A stretch of 8,219 bases of DNA from Streptosporangiaceae bacterium (GTDB lineage Bacteria; Actinomycetota; Actinomycetes; Streptosporangiales; Streptosporangiaceae): positions 1-8,219 of the forward strand of contig JASHOI010000688.1 in NCBI GenBank assembly GCA_030041195.1, read 5' to 3'. A program made the translations under genes and the position numbers. The notes under the pieces are model-generated. The model was not told where the DNA came from, searched no databases, and worked only from the letters and a program-made list of their open reading frames with translations. Of this stretch, positions 1 through 5,594 are shown one piece after another (the stretch's first letter is position 1; every line of letters begins with the position of its first letter).

Positions 1-29
1 CTCATCGCCGCGCCCGGCCGTCCGCGCCA

Positions 30-73
30 CCCCCCGCCCCGCCCCCCGCCCCGCCCCCCGCGACCCCCCTCCC
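30..73. repeat. C-rich tract of 12-bp period; minus-strand G-quadruplex candidate
   Basis: C-runs of 6, 4, 6, 4, 6 and 6 bases are separated by single G residues (GCGA before the last run), followed by T and three more Cs. The alternating GCCCC and GCCCCCC units give a 12-bp period. On the minus strand this reads as six G-runs of four or more with one-base loops. That is a strong textbook G-quadruplex motif, with i-motif potential on the plus strand. It lies about 120 bases downstream of the merR stop. Its function is unknown; it could also be simple slippage-prone low-complexity sequence. Confidence 0.7.
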
Positions 74-101
74 GGCTAGCAGCCACGGCCTCGTTGGGCA
101 C

Positions 102-180
102 CATGATCACCGCCACTTCTCACGGGTTCGGTGACCGCAAAGTGGGTCATATCGGTCGTGATCATGAACGGAACCCGTGA
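102..180. repeat. Two interleaved perfect inverted repeats
   Basis: Repeat A is CATGATCAC (102-110) with GTGATCATG (158-166), nine perfect pairs. Repeat B is TCACGGGTTC (120-129) with GAACCCGTGA (171-180), ten perfect pairs. The arms run A, B, A', B', so pairing both at once would give an H-type pseudoknot topology, with 9, 28 and 4 bases between successive arms. A weaker pair, CCACTT (113-118) with AAGTGG (140-145), is nested inside A. The region sits 3' of merR on the minus strand, with no T-tract to suggest a simple terminator. It could be a structured RNA or a multi-site protein-binding region. Confidence 0.55.
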
Positions 181-193
181 AATGTTGCGATGA

Positions 194-619
194 TCAAGGT
201 CTGGTCGGACGGGCGGGGGCGCGGAGGGGTGGTTGGCGGCGGGGCATGGACAGGAGGCGGAGGGCGCGCTCCTGCTCGAAGTCCAGGGCGCGGGCGGCGG
301 GGGCCGGGATGCGGCCGATCCGCCGGCCGAGCTCGGCGACCTCGGCCCGGACCGGCGGCTCGGCCAGCACGCGCAGGCCGAAGGCCAGCGCGGCCGGGGA
401 GATGTCGTAGCGCTGCTCGAGCGCGAGGGCCAGCGCGACCGCGTCCAGGTCGTCCTGGCCGAACTGCCGGTGCGCCGCGGTGGCCGGGCCCGTGGCTGCG
501 GTGGCCGGGCCCGTGGTGGCCGCGGCCGGCCGCAGGCCGGGAAGCAGGCCCAGAGCGTCCCGGTACCGGAGCATTCGCGGGGAGGTGCCCAGGCGCCGCG
601 CGGCCTCCGTGATGCGCAT
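194..619 (-). CDS. MerR-family transcriptional regulator, short, with altered wing
   Basis: A 141-residue protein starting MRITEAARRLGTSPRMLRY, a typical MerR winged-helix DNA-binding start (helix-turn-helix about residues 1-25). The usual RYYE-x-GLL sequence appears as RYRDALGLLP (18-27). The wing is then interrupted by about 18 Ala/Thr/Gly-rich residues (32-49) containing TGPATAA twice, before HRQFGQDDLDAV resumes the family pattern. A helical stretch (about 60-103, LGRRIGRI at the end) would be the dimerisation helix. There is no recognisable C-terminal ligand domain and no cysteine cluster of the metal-sensing type, so the effector is unknown. The tail (126-141) is Arg/Pro-rich and possibly disordered. 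The ATG at 619 lies seven bases after a TAGATT -10 element, suggesting a leaderless mRNA. It is divergent from ahcY (117-bp gap) and may regulate itself and the SAHH pair. The family is fairly sure; the target is inferred. Confidence 0.8.
   Translation of the reverse strand: MRITEAARRLGTSPRMLRYRDALGLLPGLRPAAATTGPATAATGPATAAHRQFGQDDLDAVALALALEQRYDISPAALAFGLRVLAEPPVRAEVAELGRRIGRIPAPAARALDFEQERALRLLSMPRRQPPLRAPARPTRP
477..518. repeat. 21-bp tandem duplication inside merR
   Basis: Units 477-497 and 498-518 share their first 19 bases (GCGGTGGCCGGGCCCGTGG) and differ only in the last two. The duplication is in frame and produces the doubled TGPATAA in the wing of the MerR protein. It looks like a recent slippage or duplication event. 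Confidence 0.85.
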
Positions 620-626
620 GCAGCCT

Positions 627-632
627 AATCTA
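627..632 (-). promoter_or_regulatory. Putative -10 element for merR, leaderless start
   Basis: On the minus strand the hexamer is TAGATT, matching the actinobacterial TANNNT -10 pattern. Seven bases separate it from the ATG at 619, so transcription would begin at or beside the start codon. No good TTGACA-like -35 sits at 17-18 bp, and no Shine-Dalgarno sequence precedes the ATG, which fits a leaderless message. Confidence 0.45.
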
Positions 633-648
633 ACAAAGTTCTGTCAGA
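629..648. promoter_or_regulatory. Imperfect inverted repeat, candidate MerR operator
   Basis: TCTAACA (629-635) and TGTCAGA (642-648) form an inverted repeat with six of seven positions matching and a 6-bp spacer. It overlaps the proposed merR -10 element, so a bound dimer would block or distort that promoter. It lies about 90 bp upstream of the ahcY start. Nested within it is AAC-AAA-GTT, and overlapping it a TTCTG-T-CAGAA palindrome (639-649). Autoregulation is an inference from position and symmetry. Confidence 0.4.
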
Positions 649-723
649 AACAGCCCTTCTGGCGTGCGATCAAGCGCTGGTGTCCCGTAGCGTCGTGGTG
701 TCATCCGAGGGGAAACCCAGCCT

Positions 724-730
724 GGAGGAG
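724..730 (+). promoter_or_regulatory. Ribosome binding site fixing the ahcY start
   Basis: GGAGGAG ends six bases before the ATG at 737. This favours the 482-residue protein over an in-frame GTG at 680, which would add 19 residues and has no such site. The 737 start also gives the N-terminus expected for the family (residues 6-9, VPFK, aligning with LPYK of the human enzyme). Confidence 0.85.
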
Positions 731-736
731 CGCGCA

Positions 737-2185
737 ATGTCCACTGAAGCCGTCCCGTTCAAGGTCGCCGACTTGTCGCTTGCCGAGTTCGGCCGCAAGG
801 AGATCCGGCTCGCCGAGCACGAGATGCCGGGACTGATGGCGGTGCGCGGGGAGTTCGCGCGCTCCCAGCCGCTGCGCGGCGCCAGGATCACCGGGTCCCT
901 GCACATGACCATCCAGACCGCGGTGCTGATCGAGACGCTGGTGGCGCTCGGCGCCCAGGTGCGGTGGGCGAGCTGCAACATCTTCTCCACCCAGGATCAC
1001 GCGGCGGCGGCGGTCGCCGTGGGCCCGGACGGCACGCCGGAGGACCCGAAGGGCATCCCGGTGTTCGCCTGGAAGGGCGAGACGCTGGCGGAGTACTGGT
1101 GGTGCACCGAGCAGGCGCTCACCTGGCCGGGGCAGCCGGGACCGAACATGCTGCTCGACGACGGCGGGGACGCCACGCTGCTGGTGCACAAGGGCGCGGA
1201 GTTCGAGGCGGCGGGCGCGGTGGCCGAGCCCGCCGACGACGACCCCGAGGAATGGCAGGTGATACTCGCATCGCTGCGAGCTTCGCTGGCCGCCAACCCG
1301 CGCAAGTGGACCACGATGGCCGACGAGATCAAGGGCGTGACCGAGGAGACCACCACCGGGGTGCACCGGCTGTATGAGATGGCCAGGGCCGGCACGCTCA
1401 AGTTCCCGGCGATCAACGTCAATGACTCGGTGACCAAGTCGAAGTTCGACAACAAGTACGGCTGCCGGCACTCGCTGGTCGACGGGATCAACCGGGCCAC
1501 CGACGTGCTCATCGGCGGCAAGGTGGCCGTGGTGTGCGGGTACGGCGACGTGGGCAAGGGCTGCACGGAGTCGCTGCGTGGCCAGGGCGCGCGGGTGATC
1601 GTCACCGAGATCGACCCGATCTGCGCGCTGCAGGCGGCCATGGACGGGTTCCAGGTCGCGCGGCTGGAAGACGTGGTGGCCACCGCGGACATCTTCGTCA
1701 CCGCGACCGGCAACTACCAGATCATCACCGCCGAGCACATGAGCCAGATGAAGCACCAGGCGATCGTGGGAAACATCGGTCACTTCGACAACGAGATCGA
1801 CATGGCCGGCCTGGCCCGCCTGCCTGGCGTGCGCCGGACCAACATCAAGCCGCAGGTGGACGAGTGGACCTTCCCGGACGGGCACTCGGTGATCATCCTG
1901 TCCGAAGGCAGGCTGCTGAACCTGGGCAACGCCACCGGGCACCCGAGCTTCGTGATGTCCAACAGCTTCACCAACCAGGTCATCGCCCAGATCGAGCTGT
2001 TCACCAGGGGCGAGGAGGAGTACCCGCTCGGCGTGCACGTGATCCCCAAGCACCTGGACGAGAAGGTGGCCCGGCTGCACCTGGACGCGCTCGGCGTGCG
2101 GCTGACCACGCTGACCAAGGAGCAGGCGAACTACATCGGCGTCCCGATCGATGGTCCCTACAAGTCGGACCACTACCGCTACTGA
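737..2185 (+). CDS. ahcY: S-adenosylhomocysteine hydrolase (adenosylhomocysteinase)
   Basis: This NAD-dependent cytosolic enzyme reversibly splits S-adenosylhomocysteine into adenosine and homocysteine, removing the product inhibitor of methyltransferases in the activated methyl cycle. The 482-residue product is full length for the actinobacterial form and includes the roughly 40-residue insert (about 150-198) seen in many bacterial enzymes. Visible landmarks: SLHMT (H56, T58), [10 protein letters not shown] (79-88), LDDGGD (140-145), TEETTTG (202-208), [11 protein letters not shown] (229-239, with catalytic K234 and D238), the NAD-binding GYGDVGKG (268-275), [17 protein letters not shown] and the C-terminal KSDHYRY that reaches the NAD of a neighbouring subunit. 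Nothing needed for activity appears missing. It is the first gene of a two-gene unit with the SAHH-like gene two bases downstream. I did not find a canonical SAH riboswitch in the 117-bp leader. Confidence 0.97.
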   Translation: MSTEAVPFKVADLSLAEFGRKEIRLAEHEMPGLMAVRGEFARSQPLRGARITGSLHMTIQTAVLIETLVALGAQVRWASCNIFSTQDHAAAAVAVGPDGTPEDPKGIPVFAWKGETLAEYWWCTEQALTWPGQPGPNMLLDDGGDATLLVHKGAEFEAAGAVAEPADDDPEEWQVILASLRASLAANPRKWTTMADEIKGVTEETTTGVHRLYEMARAGTLKFPAINVNDSVTKSKFDNKYGCRHSLVDGINRATDVLIGGKVAVVCGYGDVGKGCTESLRGQGARVIVTEIDPICALQAAMDGFQVARLEDVVATADIFVTATGNYQIITAEHMSQMKHQAIVGNIGHFDNEIDMAGLARLPGVRRTNIKPQVDEWTFPDGHSVIILSEGRLLNLGNATGHPSFVMSNSFTNQVIAQIELFTRGEEEYPLGVHVIPKHLDEKVARLHLDALGVRLTTLTKEQANYIGVPIDGPYKSDHYRY

Positions 2186-2187
2186 GC

Positions 2188-3459
2188 ATGTCCGGCAGCA
2201 ACCAGGCCGAGCTTCCCGATCCGGGCCAGGCCGCCGCCGGCCAGGCCCGGATCGGCTGGGCGGAGCGGGCCATGCCCGTGCTGGGCCTGATCCGGGACGT
2301 GTTCGAGCGGGAGCAGCCGTTCGCCGGGCTCCCCGTCGCGGCGTGCCTGCATGTCACGCCGGAAACCGCGGTGCTGGTGAACCTGCTTACGGCCGGAGGC
2401 GCTGAGCTGCACCTGGCCGCGTCCAACCCGCTGTCCACCCAGGACGACATCGCGGCGGCCCTGGCCGCTTCGGCGGCGGTCAAGGTGTACGCCAGATCGG
2501 GCGTGGACCGGCGCACCTACTACGAGCACATCCACCGGGCCCTGGACGCTGGGCCCGCCCTGGTCATCGACGACGGCTGCGACCTGGTGAACACGCTGCA
2601 CACCGAGCGCCAGGAATTGCTCGCGGGAGTGCGCGGCGGCTGCGAGTCGACCACCACGGGTGTGGCCCGGCTGCGCCGGATGACGGCCGAGGGCACGCTC
2701 GCGTTCCCGATGGTTGCGGCAGACGACTCGCGTACCAGGCGCCGGTTCGACAACTTCCTCGGCACCGGGCAGTCGGTGATCGACGGGATCCTTCGCGCCA
2801 CCAACACGCTGCTGGCCGGCCAGGTGGTCGTGGTGGCGGGCTTCGGGTCGTGCGGCAGCGGGATCGCGGCGCGGGCCAGCGGGCTCGGCGCCCAGGTCAT
2901 CGTCACCGAGGTCGATCCTGACCGGGCCCTTGACGCGCTCATGCAGGGGTTCCGGGTGCTGCCGATGGCCGAGGCCGCGCCGCTCGGGCAGGTGTTCATC
3001 ACCGCGACCGGCTCGCGTGACGTGATCGGACCCGGGCACATGGCGGCGATGCGCGACGGCGCGATCCTGGCGAACGCCGGCCACTTCGACGTCGAGATCG
3101 ACGTGCGCGGGCTGGCCGAGCTTGCCGTCGCGGTCCATCCCTCCGTGCGCCCGCACGCCGACGAGTACCTGCTGGACGACGGCAGGCGGCTAATCCTGCT
3201 GGCCGAGGGCCGGGTGGTCAACCTCGTCGCCGCCGAGGGAAACCCGGCAGCGGTGATGGACCTGTCGTTCGCGGTGCAGGCGCTCGCCCTGGCCTGGCTT
3301 GGAAACGAGCAGGACCCCCTGGCGCCGGGGGTGCACGAGGTCCCTTCCGAGATCGACGCCCAGATCGCGGCGCTCGCGCTCGCGTCGCTGGGCACCGAGA
3401 TCGACGCGCTCACGCCATCTCAGCAGGAGTACCTGGACTCCTGGCGGCAGGGCTCGTAG
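2188..3459 (+). CDS. Second SAHH-family protein, Thermotoga/archaeal-like clade, altered active site
   Basis: A 423-residue SAHH-fold protein. The ATG is two bases after the ahcY stop without a clear Shine-Dalgarno, so it is probably translationally coupled; homology upstream of the internal Met29 (GWAERAMP) supports this start. Conserved: CLHVT (53-57, H55, T57), SNPLSTQDD (79-87), IDDGCD (127-132), FDN (187-189), Rossmann GFGSCGSG (218-225), NAGHFDVEID (296-305, H299) and N345. The SNPLSTQDD, GTGQS, MDLSF and LTPSQQEYLDSW signatures, the lack of the bacterial insert and the lack of a C-terminal HYRY tail match the shorter Thermotoga/archaeal type, as I recall it, not its neighbour. Substitutions against human AHCY: E156 to S154, K186 to R184, N181 to D179, H353 to N352. 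C195 to T193 is probably harmless, since active homologues have Thr. It may be a divergent hydrolase for another thioether nucleoside, or an inactive partner of AhcY. Family certain, activity unknown. Confidence 0.9.
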   Translation: MSGSNQAELPDPGQAAAGQARIGWAERAMPVLGLIRDVFEREQPFAGLPVAACLHVTPETAVLVNLLTAGGAELHLAASNPLSTQDDIAAALAASAAVKVYARSGVDRRTYYEHIHRALDAGPALVIDDGCDLVNTLHTERQELLAGVRGGCESTTTGVARLRRMTAEGTLAFPMVAADDSRTRRRFDNFLGTGQSVIDGILRATNTLLAGQVVVVAGFGSCGSGIAARASGLGAQVIVTEVDPDRALDALMQGFRVLPMAEAAPLGQVFITATGSRDVIGPGHMAAMRDGAILANAGHFDVEIDVRGLAELAVAVHPSVRPHADEYLLDDGRRLILLAEGRVVNLVAAEGNPAAVMDLSFAVQALALAWLGNEQDPLAPGVHEVPSEIDAQIAALALASLGTEIDALTPSQQEYLDSWRQGS

Positions 3460-3489
3460 CCGCGCGGCCGGCCGGATTCGCCGGGGCTA
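3457..3489. terminator. Weak bidirectional hairpin between convergent genes
   Basis: TAGCC (3457-3461) and CCGGC (3468-3472) pair with the contiguous GCCGGGGCTA (3480-3489), giving a ten-pair stem with a six-base bulge and a seven-base loop. The stem begins on the stop codon of the SAHH-like gene and ends on the stop of the RDD gene. There is no T-tract on either side. GGCCGGCC (3466-3473) offers competing pairing. The convergent position is the main support. Confidence 0.3.
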
Positions 3490-4488
3490 GACGGGCGGGG
3501 CGAAGCCGCCATGCGCGGGCGGCTCGTGCCCTGCGGGCACCGTCGGCCCGGGCACAGCCGGGCCGCCAGGTACGCCGGAGCCGTCTTCTACGCCCGGGTC
3601 ACCGGACACGCCCGGGCCGCCGGGTACGCCCGGGCCGCCGGGTACGCCCGGGTCACCGGACACGCCCGGGCCGCCGGGAACGCCCGGCACCGGGGCGGGC
3701 GGCCAGCCGGGGTACGGTCCGGCCGCGGTGGCCTGCATGGCCGTGAGCCGGGCCATTTCCCGGTGCCGCCGCACGGCGAGCACCGCCGACAGGAAGGCGG
3801 CGGGCGGGGTGCCCGGCGGCGGAGGCGGGGTGATCTGGGCGGCCACCGCCGCGGCGATCCGCTGCCCGAACTCGTCCCTGGCGGCCGGTGTCAGCTCGTA
3901 GAAGCGGCGAAGGTAGCTGCTCGCCTGCTCCGCGGTCTGGTCGCTCAGCCCGGACAGTTCGAGCGCCTGCGCCCAGCCAGCCAGCGGGGGCGGCACGACC
4001 GCGAGCGCCGGCGGAAGCCCTGGCCTGCGCGGCAGCCGCTCCTGGATCACGAACGTCCCGGCGAACAGGTCGCCGAGCCGCTTCCCCTTGGCGGACAGCA
4101 GTGAGCAGATCAGTGCGGGCGCACCGGTGAGGAACCAGATCTCCAGGAGCGCCGCGCTCGCCCGCCAGAAGGCCTGCCGGAACCGCACGGGGCCGCCGTC
4201 GTCGCTGACCACCCGCAGCCCCAGGGCCAGCTTTCCCAGCGATTTGCCGCGGCTCAGCGTCTCGAACGTGGTCGGGTAGACGACAAAGATCAGCACGAAC
4301 GCCGCGATCCCGATCGCGGCCAGCGCTGCCGCGTTCAGGTGGCCGGCCGTCGAGGCGACGACCCCGAACACCACGGCGGCCATGACGAGCTGGACCGCCA
4401 TGTCGATGATGATGGCGACCATGCGGCTGGGGAAGCGCGCACACGGGACGTCGAGGACCACGGCCTCGCCGGTGACCACCTCGGTCAT
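3487..4488 (-). CDS. RDD-family membrane protein with collagen-like C-terminal tail
   Basis: A 333-residue protein. The N-terminal half is an RDD domain: R22 in RFPSRMVAIIID, D29, and the second conserved Asp at D140 in GKRLGDLFAGT. Hydrophobic segments lie at about 24-46, 55-75 and 112-132, with a loop TLSRGKSLGKLALGLRVV (77-94) typical of the family. Residues 150-265 are a soluble region with a Pro-run (220-229). Residues 269-301 are eleven uninterrupted Gly-X-Y triplets (GVP, GGP, GVS, GDP types), followed by an imperfect continuation to the C-terminus. The ATG at 4488 has GGGAG seven bases upstream. RDD proteins are thought to be membrane transporters or accessory proteins, but most, including this one, lack an assigned substrate. 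It is divergent from the SpoIIM-like gene, its usual companion. Confidence 0.88.
   Translation of the reverse strand: MTEVVTGEAVVLDVPCARFPSRMVAIIIDMAVQLVMAAVVFGVVASTAGHLNAAALAAIGIAAFVLIFVVYPTTFETLSRGKSLGKLALGLRVVSDDGGPVRFRQAFWRASAALLEIWFLTGAPALICSLLSAKGKRLGDLFAGTFVIQERLPRRPGLPPALAVVPPPLAGWAQALELSGLSDQTAEQASSYLRRFYELTPAARDEFGQRIAAAVAAQITPPPPPGTPPAAFLSAVLAVRRHREMARLTAMQATAAGPYPGWPPAPVPGVPGGPGVSGDPGVPGGPGVPGGPGVSGDPGVEDGSGVPGGPAVPGPTVPAGHEPPAHGGFAPPV
3591..3680. repeat. 18-bp tandem repeat encoding Gly-X-Y triplets
   Basis: Five contiguous 18-bp units start at 3591, 3609, 3627, 3645 and 3663. Two types alternate: CGCCCGGGTCACCGGACA (units 1 and 4) and CGCCCGGGCCGCCGGGTA (units 2, 3 and, with one change, 5). 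Degenerate flanking copies extend on both sides. Read on the minus strand each unit encodes six residues, two Gly-X-Y triplets, of the RDD protein tail. Copy number is likely to vary between strains. Confidence 0.9.
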
Positions 4489-4542
4489 GCCGTATCTCCC
4501 GCTCGCTTCCGGGTGCCCCCGCCCGCCACCGCTTCCCGCTTC

Positions 4543-4571
4543 ACTGCCAAGGCTATCCAGTCTTGGGCAGT
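4543..4571. promoter_or_regulatory. Imperfect palindrome in the RDD/SpoIIM divergent promoter region
   Basis: ACTGCC-AAG (4543-4551) pairs with CTT-G-GGCAGT (4562-4571): nine complementary positions with one bulged G. It lies in the 94-bp gap between the two divergent starts. It contains a minus-strand TAGCCT -10-like hexamer (4550-4555) facing the RDD gene and abuts the plus-strand TAATCT of the SpoIIM-like gene. This is a candidate shared operator; no protein can be named. Confidence 0.35.
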
Positions 4572-4576
4572 AATCT
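4571..4576 (+). promoter_or_regulatory. Putative -10 element for the SpoIIM-like gene, leaderless start
   Basis: TAATCT fits TANNNT and ends six bases before the GTG at 4583, so the transcript would start at about the initiation codon. No Shine-Dalgarno precedes the GTG. No convincing -35 is seen at normal spacing. Confidence 0.4.
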
Positions 4577-4582
4577 CCTGTC

Positions 4583-5578
4583 GTGGATGTGGACGCGTTC
4601 GTCGCCGCGCATCAGGCGGAGTGGGACCGGCTGGACCGTCTCGTCGCCCGCCGGCGCCACCTGTCCGGCGAGGAGGCCGACGAACTGGTCACGGCCTATC
4701 AGCGGGCCGCGACGCACCTATCCACTCTGCGCACCGCCGGGTACGACCCCGCGCTCGTCGCGCGGCTGTCGACGAGGGTGGCCAGGGCCCGCTCCGCCGT
4801 GACCGGCGCGCACACCCCGGCCTGGCACTCGGTCGGGCGGTTCGTCGCCGTGTCCTTTCCGCTCATGGCCTACCGGGTGCGCTGGTGGTGGCTGGCGACC
4901 GCGACGGGATCGCTGCTGGTCGCCTTCATCATCGGCCTGTGGATCGCGAAGTCGCCCGCGGTGCAGGCCAGCCTGCTGCCGCCGGCACAGGTCAGGCAGC
5001 TGGTGAACTCCGAGTTCCGCGGCTACTACTCGCAGTACCCGGCGGCCTCGTTCGCGGCGAAGGTGTGGCTCAACAACGCCGTTGTCGCGCTCGAGTCGCT
5101 GGTCTTCGGGATCCTGCTCTGCGTGCCCACGCTGGTGGTGCTGCTCGAGAACGCGGCCAACATCGGGGTGGACGGCGGCCTGATGGTCGCGCACGGCCGG
5201 GGTGTCGAGTTCTTCGCGCTGATCCTGCCGCACGGGATGCTCGAGCTGTCCGCGGTGTTCCTCGCCGCGGCGGCCGGGCTGCGGCTCGGCTGGCGGATCA
5301 TCGATCCCGGGCCGCTGCCGCGGTCCCAGGCCCTGGCCGTGGCCGGCCGGGAGACGATCACGCTCGCGCTGGGCGCGATGGGGATGCTGCTGGTGTCCGG
5401 GGTTATCGAGGCCTTCGTCACCCCGTCGCCGTTGCCCACCTGGGCCCGGATCGGGATCGGGGCGATCGCCGAGGCGACCCTGCTGACCTACGTGATCGTG
5501 TTTGGCCGCCGCGCCGCCGCCGCCGGGCTGTCTGCCGACATCGAGGAGGCGCCCGACGTGGTCCCCGTGGCCGGCTGA
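4583..5578 (+). CDS. Stage II sporulation protein M (SpoIIM/DUF95) family membrane protein
   Basis: A 331-residue protein starting at a GTG (MDVDAFVAAHQAEWDRL). This opening is characteristic of the actinobacterial SpoIIM-like family and fixes the start despite no ribosome site. Residues 1-98 are a soluble helical region. Membrane segments follow at about 101-121, 166-188, 208-234, 258-280 and 290-311. The family HG-x-x-E signature is PHGMLEL (216-222) and ENAANIG (189-195) is also typical. In Bacillus, SpoIIM belongs to the peptidoglycan-remodelling engulfment complex. The actinobacterial relatives are longer, lie beside RDD, MoxR and DUF58 genes, and are not shown to be sporulation-specific. 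A role as the membrane partner of the MoxR/DUF58 module is inferred from context. The stop is 16 bases from the convergent DUF58 stop. Confidence 0.9.
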   Translation: MDVDAFVAAHQAEWDRLDRLVARRRHLSGEEADELVTAYQRAATHLSTLRTAGYDPALVARLSTRVARARSAVTGAHTPAWHSVGRFVAVSFPLMAYRVRWWWLATATGSLLVAFIIGLWIAKSPAVQASLLPPAQVRQLVNSEFRGYYSQYPAASFAAKVWLNNAVVALESLVFGILLCVPTLVVLLENAANIGVDGGLMVAHGRGVEFFALILPHGMLELSAVFLAAAAGLRLGWRIIDPGPLPRSQALAVAGRETITLALGAMGMLLVSGVIEAFVTPSPLPTWARIGIGAIAEATLLTYVIVFGRRAAAAGLSADIEEAPDVVPVAG

Positions 5579-5594
5579 CGCGGCGGGGGATGGC

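Larger units (their letters stand above)
1..193. other. Left-edge non-coding region
   Basis: No reading frame here has a convincing start, ribosome site or recognisable protein. The region holds a C-rich tract (30-73), two interleaved inverted repeats (102-180) and three TGATCA hexamers (104-109, 159-164, 191-196, the last overlapping the merR stop). Base composition falls noticeably from about 100 to 200 compared with the flanks, as expected for regulatory DNA. A CAT at 3-5 could be the start of a leftward gene running off the edge, but one codon cannot support a call. Confidence 0.5.

Noticed and set aside
119..140. tRNA T-arm (GGGTTCGG)
   Set aside because: The flanking bases do not form the five-pair stem, and no acceptor, D or anticodon arm can be placed.
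680..736. Upstream GTG start for ahcY at 680
   Set aside because: There is no ribosome site, the added 19 residues are not like the family N-terminus, and the ATG at 737 has a near-perfect site.
700..760. SAH riboswitch upstream of ahcY
   Set aside because: GGAGGAGCGCGCAA superficially recalls the motif's first strand, but it is the Shine-Dalgarno running into the ATG. I see no matching downstream strand before the coding region.
701..2173. Long antisense open frame opposite ahcY (about 490 codons on the minus strand)
   Set aside because: It is the mirror of a strongly coding high-GC gene. The translation is His/Arg/Val-rich with no family resemblance.
1534..2187. Long upstream extension of the SAHH-like frame through ahcY
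   Set aside because: This stretch overlaps the NAD-binding and C-terminal halves of ahcY in another frame and encodes Arg/Gly-rich noise. SAHH homology begins after the ATG at 2188.
3457..3459. Premature truncation of the second SAHH because it lacks the C-terminal HYRY tail
   Set aside because: The ending LTPSQQEYLDSW matches the natural C-terminus of the short clade as I recall it, so the protein looks complete.
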